Shown in pieces: positions 8,617 through 16,200 of a DNA stretch of 64,000 nt (position 1 is the stretch's first letter; each line of letters starts with the position of its first letter). Source of the DNA: Roseovarius aestuarii (GTDB taxonomy: Bacteria; Pseudomonadota; Alphaproteobacteria; Rhodobacterales; Rhodobacteraceae); NCBI GenBank assembly GCA_027214255.1, contig JAPWHL010000003.1, positions 1 through 64,000 of the forward strand. The letters are read 5' to 3'. The notes beneath the pieces were generated by a model, which ran no database searches, was not told the DNA's origin, and saw only the letters and a program-made list of their open reading frames with translations. The position numbers and the translations under genes were made by a program.

Positions 8617-10599
8617 TTAGGTCAGGTGCTGTATGGCCTGTGTTGTAACTTCTATTGTCTTTCCAAACTCAGCCAACTTTAGTGCCAAGTCCTCTTCAGA
8701 CGCGTCAAGCGACGCTTCAAGCTCACGCAATTTTTGCTCCAGCAACTTCAGACCGGTTAAACCACAGGCCCCGGTTGCGGCATGTATAAGTCGCCATGTG
8801 TCATGGCCCACCCCATTGCTGACCATGTTTTCATGGACCAGCTGCGCTTCGGCCAGAGCGCGCACCATGTATCCACGAGCATCGTTCAGGCCAAGTTGAT
8901 CAATCAACTCGTTAACCATCTTTTTGCCTAGAACCTGCTCGGTCGCACTTTGGGTTACAGTGCTTTGGGCATCTGTTGCAGCATTGGTCAAATCGGACGC
9001 GTCCTCTAGCAAATCATGCGTTGCCTCATAGATTGCAGTATACAATTCGGTAAGGCGTATTGGTTTTTCGAGTAGTCTTGCCATTCCCAGATCCAGACAG
9101 GTGGCACGCAGTCGTTCATCTACATGAGCAGTCAAGCCCAGCATCTTTCCGGACCATGTCATTTTACCCGAAGCTTGGGCGGCCTTGATCCGGCGAACAA
9201 GTTCAACCCCGTTTATATACGGCAATGTCATGTCCGAAAGCAGAAGGTCAATGTCCTGTGCGGCTTGGGGCTGAACCAGAATCTTCAAAGCTTCAAGGCC
9301 GTTTTCAGCAGAAACGACATGTGCTCCCGCGCTCGCCAGACTCTGGACAAGCCAATCTCTGCTGGACGGGCTGTCCTCGACCACCAAAATCCCCAATCCT
9401 TTGAGGATTTTGGTGGCCTCAGTTTTCGTCCCCGGCTCCGGGCGTTTTTCTGTTTTGGCCGTCGTCGCCGCGTCCAGTGCAAACCTGACGTTCAGGATCG
9501 TCCCAATGACTTTCTCTGATGGCGCATCTTTGTCTATCTTTCCATCAATGCCGCGATCGTAAATTTCTAATTGTCCGCCTAGCTGGGTCAGCGCATGTGC
9601 CAGTACGTTCAATCCTGCTGATGCCCGGTTTGTCCCGTGGGTCTCGGGTGAAGAGTGGTCGTGCTGCGGGCTGGGGGCGGGATTGGGGCCGATTGCCTGA
9701 ATCAGGCGTGATTTCTGGGCTTCGGGCAGGCCGCCGCCAAGGTCAGCGACCTGTACGTCGATTAGAAATCTGTTGTTGTCGGGCGCTTTTGTGTCCCTTT
9801 TACAGACCAAGTCAATTTCAGCTTCCTTGCCGCCGTACTTAACTGAGTTGTCGAACAAATTTTGCAGCAATGCCCTTACGAAGCGTACCGGGCCATGAAC
9901 ATGAACATCATCTTGCGGGTCGAATTGCAACTTCACGGTTGTTCCCCGTGCATTTGCTATCGGTTGGATCATATCAATGGTTGAACGGACTTCCGCATAC
10001 AGGTTGAAGTCTTCATCGTTTTGCAATTCGGCTGTTGTTAGCTCTCCTCGAATTACTTTTATGACATTGTCTATGTGATCGAGCGCCAATTGTGCTGCCC
10101 GCTGCATCTTGGCTCTTTTGCCGTCTATTGCGGCAGGGTCTGAACCTTGATCCTCAAACAGGGCATCAGCAGTGGCAAGTAGCGACTGTATCGGAGTTCG
10201 AAGATCATGCGAAACGCGCAGTAATGTTGCGGTTCGTGTGCGGTTCTTTAAAATTGCCGCTTCTTGATCGGTCTCAGCTAGGCGCAAAAGGAATCCATCA
10301 GCGCTCCCTAAAGGAAGATGGACCAATTCGCCTTCTTGAGGAGTGGATTTGAAGGTCGCGGATACCGCCACGCTTCCGGCACGCCGCGCCCGGTTGCATA
10401 AATCGCGCCAATTGAAGTTATTCAAAAGTCCAGCGGCATCCAATTCCAGCTTTCCAGCCGCTGCATTGGACAACAGAATTTCAGCTTTGTCGGTCGCCAA
10501 TACTACAACACGCCGGTCCGTTGCGACGAGCCTGGCGATGGTGATTAAGGCAGGCTTGGCGATTGCGGCATTAAGCGCAGGGTTATCTTTTTCAGTCAT
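8617..10599 (-). CDS. Cytosolic hybrid histidine kinase with receiver and HPt domains
   Basis: 660 residues; start supported by CCGGAG seven bases upstream. Order: a PAS-like N-terminal region (about 25-115) with no membrane helix, HisKA with His131 in SHDLRTPIQSL, HATPase_c with N-box LLQNLFDNSVKYG (about 245-257) and GGGLP, a receiver domain (about 402-525) with Asp456 in LLLSDMTLPYING and Lys512, then an HPt domain with His606 in RLIHAATGACGLTGL. All phosphorelay residues are intact, so a His-Asp-His relay to the neighbouring LuxR-type regulator at 7809-8447 is the natural reading. Lack of a signal peptide or membrane segment suggests a cytoplasmic cue or partner protein. Input signal unknown. 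Confidence 0.9.
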   Translation of the reverse strand: MTEKDNPALNAAIAKPALITIARLVATDRRVVVLATDKAEILLSNAAAGKLELDAAGLLNNFNWRDLCNRARRAGSVAVSATFKSTPQEGELVHLPLGSADGFLLRLAETDQEAAILKNRTRTATLLRVSHDLRTPIQSLLATADALFEDQGSDPAAIDGKRAKMQRAAQLALDHIDNVIKVIRGELTTAELQNDEDFNLYAEVRSTIDMIQPIANARGTTVKLQFDPQDDVHVHGPVRFVRALLQNLFDNSVKYGGKEAEIDLVCKRDTKAPDNNRFLIDVQVADLGGGLPEAQKSRLIQAIGPNPAPSPQHDHSSPETHGTNRASAGLNVLAHALTQLGGQLEIYDRGIDGKIDKDAPSEKVIGTILNVRFALDAATTAKTEKRPEPGTKTEATKILKGLGILVVEDSPSSRDWLVQSLASAGAHVVSAENGLEALKILVQPQAAQDIDLLLSDMTLPYINGVELVRRIKAAQASGKMTWSGKMLGLTAHVDERLRATCLDLGMARLLEKPIRLTELYTAIYEATHDLLEDASDLTNAATDAQSTVTQSATEQVLGKKMVNELIDQLGLNDARGYMVRALAEAQLVHENMVSNGVGHDTWRLIHAATGACGLTGLKLLEQKLRELEASLDASEEDLALKLAEFGKTIEVTTQAIQHLT

Positions 10600-11317
10600 C
10601 TAGATCTCCGGCAGTCAAATTTATCGAGAGTCTAGAGTCACTATCGGCCGATAAACTGGGCATGGATTTTGTGTACAGACAGTTTCTTCACGCTGTGTGT
10701 GGAATTGGGTTTCGTCAACTATATGCGGGCGTGAACGAAGATATAAGTCTGGAAATGGCTGGATAGCCACGAGAGGCATTGTTCTGACGTTTTGAAACTT
10801 GCATGCGCGGTTCCTGCCTGAGGGGGAAATGCGCCTTTCGCTTTTGTGGCCGAAACTATCTGGGAATCGATTCGGTCGCGGCCTGATCTACCACGGATTT
10901 CGTTGGTGATTCGAGTTCGGCCTGATCTGAGGGCGGAAAATCAAGCAATCGAATTTTGCGGATGCAGTGATCATCAATTTTTTGACAGGGGCATTTTGAG
11001 CAAGCGCGCGGTCGGCCTGCGCTGCGCGGGACTATTCTTCAAAACAGGAGAGTGGAATCGTAGATTCCACAACTAATAGGCGAATTTCGGTGGTGTGACG
11101 GTGACGTCATAGCGGTGTTTGATCGAACGACGCGCCCATCAAACGGCTGTAAATACAGGCTGGGCGGGGGGTGAGGCAGATGAGATACAATCCAAAGTTT
11201 TGAGTCGACAAACCAAGTACACCCATTAGTATGGCTTTACATACTAATGGGTGTGGATTAAGCGCTTATTATACATCGAAATCACTCGAATTCTGAGTGG
11301 CCAAAGAGGAATGACCT
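10600..11317. other. 718-bp intergenic region between kinase and poly(Asp-Ala) gene
   Basis: This is a divergent promoter region: the kinase reads left and the repeat-protein gene reads right. Only short open frames occur, with no ribosome site or recognisable product. The clear structural element is the perfect inverted repeat at 11219-11254. Nothing else could be supported; an unrecognised small RNA cannot be excluded. Confidence 0.5.
11219..11254. promoter_or_regulatory. Perfect 15-bp inverted repeat upstream of poly(Asp-Ala) gene
   Basis: The arms ACACCCATTAGTATG (11219-11233) and CATACTAATGGGTGT (11240-11254) match perfectly around a 6-base spacer. The element ends 63 bp before the ATG at 11318. 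No T-run follows, so it is not a typical terminator. It could be a dimeric-regulator operator or an mRNA leader hairpin. Confidence 0.6.
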
Positions 11318-12970
11318 ATGGCTGATACCGTTATCCAAGCTGGGCAACAGATTAATATCAAAATTGATGCCCTTCAGTCCGACATCGCGCGATATGCCCA
11401 ACAGGGGGATACGCTGATCGTTGAGTTGAAAACCGGCGACAGAATTATAATCAATGACTACTACAAGCCTGCGGAAAATGGATCGCTGCACTCTTTGACG
11501 CTTGGTGATGGGACGGATAGCGGTGTGGACGCGGAACAAAGCGCCTCATCTGATTTCTCGGATTTGACGCTTGAAGAGCAACTCGGGTTGGGCGCCGCAG
11601 GTGTCGCCGGTCTTGGAGTGGCATTTGCAAGCGGGGGAAGCGATGATGCTGACGCCGATGCGGATGCAGATGCAGATGCTGACGCCGATGCGGATGCAGA
11701 TGCAGATGCTGATGCGGATGCGGATGCTGACGCGGATGCCGACGCCGATGCTGATGCTGATGCTGACGCGGATGCCGACGCCGACGCGGATGCGGATGCG
11801 GATGCTGATGCCGACGCGGATGCGGATGCCGACGCGGATGCTGACGCGGATGCCGACGCCGACGCGGATGCTGACGCCGATGCGGATGCGGATGCGGATG
11901 CCGACGCGGATGCTGACGCCGATGCGGATGCTGATGCCGATGCGGATGCCGACGCCGACGCCGACGCGGATGCCGACGCGGATGCAGATGCAGATGCCGA
12001 CGCGGATGCTGACGCAGATGCGGATGCTGACGCAGATGCGGATGCGGATGCTGATGCCGACGCGGATGCCGACGCCGACGCTGATGCAGATGCGGATGCT
12101 GATGCTGATGCTGACGCCGATGCTGATGCGGATGCTGATGCCGACGCGGATGCGGATGCGGATGCGGATGCGGATGCTGATGCCGACGCGGATGCTGACG
12201 CAGATGCGGATGCTGATGCCGACGCGGATGCGGATGCCGACGCGGATGCTGATGCCGACGCGGATGCCGACGCTGACGCAGATGCGGATGCTGACGCCGA
12301 TGCGGATGCAGATGCTGATGCCGACGCGGATGCTGACGCCGACGCGGATCATGGATTGCTAGACCCGATCTTGTCCGACGAAGGAGCCCTTGGGGAACTT
12401 ACAGGCAATGATGGAGCTCTTGGTGATCTCACTGGCTCCGAGGGACTGCTTGGCGATCTAGTTGGCGGTGGCTCTGCCGTGGGGGATCTTGTAGAAGATT
12501 TGCTGGATCAACCGGTTCTTGGAGGTGGCGAAATCTCTGATGAGGTAGGTTTAGTCGATGGCATCATTTCCGATGATGGTTTGCTTGGCGACTTGACCGG
12601 TAACGAAGGTGCCCTGGGAGAGATCACCGGATCGGAAGGCTTGCTCGGCGATCTCGTCGGCAACGATGGTGTGCTCTCGGATATCACCGGGGCAGATGGC
12701 CTTGTTGGTGAGCTTACCGGCACGGGATTGTTGGGGGAAACCGAAGGCGGCGAAGACGGTCTTCTTGACGGTGTTCTCGGTGACGAGGGTGTTGTCGGCG
12801 GCCTGCTTGGTGGCGAAGACGGTCTTCTTGACGGTGTTCTCGGCGACGAGGGTGTTGTCGGCGGCCTGCTTGGTGGCGAAGACGGTCTTCTTGACGGTGT
12901 CCTCGGTGACGAGGGTGTTGTCGGCGGCCTGCTTGGCGGATTGTTTGGCAACAATGACGATGCCGTCTGA
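11318..12970 (+). CDS. Prefix-domain surface protein with a 117-unit Asp-Ala dipeptide repeat
   Basis: 550 residues; the ATG follows AAAGAGGAATGACCT, a good ribosome site. Residues 1-65 are a BapA-type prefix-like domain ([17 protein letters not shown]). Residues 88-107 are a Gly/Ala-rich hydrophobic segment. Residues 110-343 are exactly 117 consecutive Asp-Ala dipeptides. Residues 345-550 are Gly/Leu/Asp-rich degenerate units ([18 protein letters not shown] type) ending in three near-identical 21-residue repeats and [15 protein letters not shown]. This end resembles that of the partial protein at 1-675. No Ser occurs in the dipeptide tract, unlike Sdr or Bap SD/DA repeats. It is probably a type I secreted extracellular stalk or polyanion (inference from context); no enzyme motif is seen. 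A terminator follows 30 bp downstream. Confidence 0.8.
   Translation: MADTVIQAGQQINIKIDALQSDIARYAQQGDTLIVELKTGDRIIINDYYKPAENGSLHSLTLGDGTDSGVDAEQSASSDFSDLTLEEQLGLGAAGVAGLGVAFASGGSDDADADADADADADADADADADADADADADADADADADADADADADADADADADADADADADADADADADADADADADADADADADADADADADADADADADADADADADADADADADADADADADADADADADADADADADADADADADADADADADADADADADADADADADADADADADADADADADADADADADADADADADADADADADADADADADADADADADADADADHGLLDPILSDEGALGELTGNDGALGDLTGSEGLLGDLVGGGSAVGDLVEDLLDQPVLGGGEISDEVGLVDGIISDDGLLGDLTGNEGALGEITGSEGLLGDLVGNDGVLSDITGADGLVGELTGTGLLGETEGGEDGLLDGVLGDEGVVGGLLGGEDGLLDGVLGDEGVVGGLLGGEDGLLDGVLGDEGVVGGLLGGLFGNNDDAV
11645..12346 (+). repeat. Hexanucleotide GAY-GCN tract encoding (Asp-Ala)117
   Basis: 702 bp of GAY-GCN hexamers without a single non-Asp/Ala codon. 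All four Ala codons and both Asp codons are mixed, so the tract has diverged at synonymous sites while the peptide stayed fixed. Longer higher-order duplications are also visible (for example a 36-bp block repeated at the left end), which points to slippage or unequal recombination as well as selection for the peptide. Confidence 0.95.
12749..12937 (+). repeat. Three tandem 63-bp repeats
   Basis: Units at 12749-12811, 12812-12874 and 12875-12937 each encode 21 residues beginning [20 protein letters not shown]. They differ at only a few third positions, so the expansion is recent. They form the C-terminal body of the poly(Asp-Ala) protein. Confidence 0.9.
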
Positions 12971-13000
12971 ATTAACCCGCTAACTGTTTGAGAAAAATTG

Positions 13001-13032
13001 AAATGAGCCCTGTATCACTACAGGGCTCATTT
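13001..13032 (+). terminator. Rho-independent terminator after the poly(Asp-Ala) gene
   Basis: The perfect 14-bp arms AAATGAGCCCTGTA and TACAGGGCTCATTT surround the loop TCAC, 30 bp after the stop codon. The 3' arm ends in a short T-run. It separates this gene from the CapA-Mur gene that follows, so the two are probably transcribed separately. Confidence 0.85.
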
Positions 13033-13219
13033 TCGCGTTTACGGTTGTTTAGTGCGCCAGTGATGCGGGCTTCGTATAGGCTTGCGGTATGAGATTTTAG
13101 CAGGGCGCGATCTTAGAGCTTTCAGGTCTAGTCTTTAGTATGTATTTCAGGTGTCGAACGTTCTTTTTGGTATGGGTTCACTTACTCATCACCTGACGCG
13201 AGCATGAGGGCACAATCTG

Positions 13220-16200
13220 ATGGCAAAGAAGATGCGACCTGGTCATTTGCAACTGATGCAACAACGTGCGGCGCGCACAAAGGCTCTAAGGTTACAAAAG
13301 CTACGCAACCTGAACAGGGATTTAGATCGACTGCCTTCGCCTCTCGATGCCTACCCGGTATCGTCCTTAGACGCGCTCCTTGAGACGGCGAAAGTAGAGC
13401 TGAAAAATAGCCTGAACAGGACGAGTGACGCCCAAAATGATACGGTCGCTCCACTAAGAGTATTCTTTTCGTTCACTGATGCGACTGAACGCGCGCAGGT
13501 CGTCAATTTCACGGGTCAGGATCTGAACGATGTTTGGGATCAGATGGGTGCTTGGCTGCGAACCGAAAACAAAATTTTGCAGGAAACGCGGTGGTTGCGC
13601 GTGGACTGGGTGGATAAGATCTGGCCCCTTTCATGGAAGTCTTGTCAGAATGCAATAAAAGCCAGCAAGCGGAATTATTTCAGGTATGGCATCTCTCTTG
13701 ATCGAGATTTCGAATGCGCCTTTCTGGAACAGGAGTTGCATGCGAATGCCATGCTTTATCTTGGTGGTGACATCCCGCATGGCGAGTTGAACCAAAAGAA
13801 CTTTCTCATTTATGGGCGGGCGCGCTACGGCAAGGCCTTTGTGCTGCCAAAAGACCAAGAGCAGATAGTATATCTTTTCGCAACGAAAGGGATTTTTCTG
13901 CAAGCAGGTCAGGGGCCTGTCGCTTTGCATGGGTTTAGCGGAGGCACCGAAGGGCGGGATACCGGACGACGTGAATTAGGCGTGTTGGACAAAACAACCG
14001 TTGAAAGCTTGATCGACCAATCAAGCCGGTTTCTAGGAGCTCAGGTTGATAGCAAGGGCCGCTTTGTTTACGGGCTACATCCGTGTTTTGACCGTGAAAT
14101 AAAGGCCTATAACACCCTGCGTCATGCCAGTACCATCTATGCTATGCTGGAAGCCTGGGAGGTTACACGTAATCGCGGATTAAAAGCCGCTATTGATCGG
14201 TCTCTTAAGTTTCTAACCCAAGAGCTTATCCGTACATACCCAATAGAAAACAGTGATCCAGTGGCCTATTTGCTGGATGTAAACAAAGAAATCAAACTTG
14301 GTGGGAATGCCGTTTGCCTTCTGGCGCTTGTAAAATACACCGAGTTGACGTCGGATGAAAAATATCTCGGCCTCTTGGAAAAGCTGGCGGCTGGAATCCT
14401 CAGGATGCAAAATCCGACGACGGGACAGCTCTACCATGTACTCAATTCTGACGATCTGACGGTAAAAGAAAAGTTCCGAATAATTTATTACGACGGCGAA
14501 GCTGCTTTCGGGCTGATGCGTCTATATGGGCTGACGAATGACAATCGTTGGATTCACGCCGTCGAGAAGGCGTTTGACTATTTCATTGCACAGAAGCACT
14601 GGAAAATTCACGATCATTGGTTGAGCTATTGCGTGAACGAGCTGACCCTCTACCGACCCGAAGAACGGTATTTTGAATTTGGGATTTTAAACGTCAATGG
14701 GCATTTGGATTTCGTCATTGAGCGGATAACCACCTTTCCAACATTGTTGGAGTTGATGATGGCCGCTCATAAGATGATCGTTCGGCTACATGATAGCGAT
14801 GAACACCGTCATCTTCTTAAACGAATAGACCTTGAAAAGTTCTACTGTGCTTTGGAAGTACGCGCCCGGCATCTTTTAAATGGATTTTTCTGGCCGGAAT
14901 TCGCGATGTTTTTCAAGAATCCGCAGCGCATTGTCGGAAGCTTCTTTATTCGCCATCACTCGTTCCGGGTCAGGATTGATGACGTCGAACACTATCTTTC
15001 AGGCTATGTTGCGTATCTAAACCATTACCTTGGGGCCAAGCATGGCGTCGGTGATGCCTTTCTTGAGGCACCGCAAGACCAGCCTTCAGGACCTCAGAAG
15101 ACCGAAGCGGAGCCACCATTGCCAGCGGACGCGACCTTGGCTTGGGGGGGGGACGTAAATCTGGGCCGAAGGCAACATTACCGGGCGCGCCAGATAGGAT
15201 ATGGCAATGTTTTGGCAATTCCTGAGCTACGGTCGGCTGATCTTTCCATCGTGAATTTGGAATGCGTTGTCAGCAACTTGGGCGAACAAGGCGCTAAAAA
15301 GGGGGAAGGTGGGCCCTACTATTATCGGGCGCGCCCGGAAATGTTGCAGGCCTTAGCGTCTGCACAGATCAATATGGTCACAGTTGCAAACAACCACAGT
15401 GGCGATTACGGCGCGAATGCACTTTTGCAGCAAAAGGAAATTCTGGATGGTCTTGGAATTGTCTCGGCTGGGAGCGGCCCCAATCGGGACGCGGCATTTC
15501 GGCCGGAGATTTGTCAGGCAGGTAATCTGCGCGTTGCGGTATTCAGCGTAGATTCAACGCAACATCGGTTTGCAGCGACGGATGACACCGCTGGGACCGC
15601 GTATCTGCCATTGCAAAATGCTGACGCTTGGCAGGCGTGTTTTGAATCGAGAATTGCCGCGGCCAAGCTACAGGCGGATTTGGTTATTGTGGCTGTTCAC
15701 TGGGGGGCAAACAACGCCAAAGACCCGTCCAAAGATGAGATCAATATAGGACACAAATTGATTGATCTCGGTGCTGATGCCGTGATGGGCGCCTCTGCGC
15801 ACTGCCTGCAAGGGATAGAAATATATAACAATAAACCGATCATCTATGATGCAGGTGATCTTTTGTTTGATTCCGTGCGCACACAGTTTGCTGATGGTGG
15901 TCTGTTTCGGTTGGGCCTCAGTACACAGGGGGTTCGTTGGGTGGAATTCATCCCGGTCGGGATCGGTTTCGGCTTTAGTCAGAGGCTTGAAGGCGAAGCC
16001 GCACAGGCGGTGGTGCAACGGTACAAAGAGACCTGCCAGCGTTTAGGGACCACATTGCAGACCGACACTGACCGGGGTTTTGTTTCGTTGTTGCCGGCTT
16101 CCAAAGAAACGACACCCATTGAACGGCGTGTTCCTTGCGTGTCTGAATACAATCTAGGGGCTTTGGAGGCATACCGCGCTCAGCCTTGCAGTGGGCAGGT

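Noticed and set aside
10846..11076. Possible 76-residue protein upstream of the poly(Asp-Ala) gene
   Set aside because: No ribosome site, no recognisable motif, and atypical composition; it lies in a divergent promoter region.
11546..12352. Long minus-strand frame and second plus-strand frame across the dipeptide tract
   Set aside because: A GAY-GCN hexamer array has no stops in several frames, so long Ile/Arg/Gly/Val- and Met/Arg-rich products appear by necessity. They have no separate start site or non-repeat domain.
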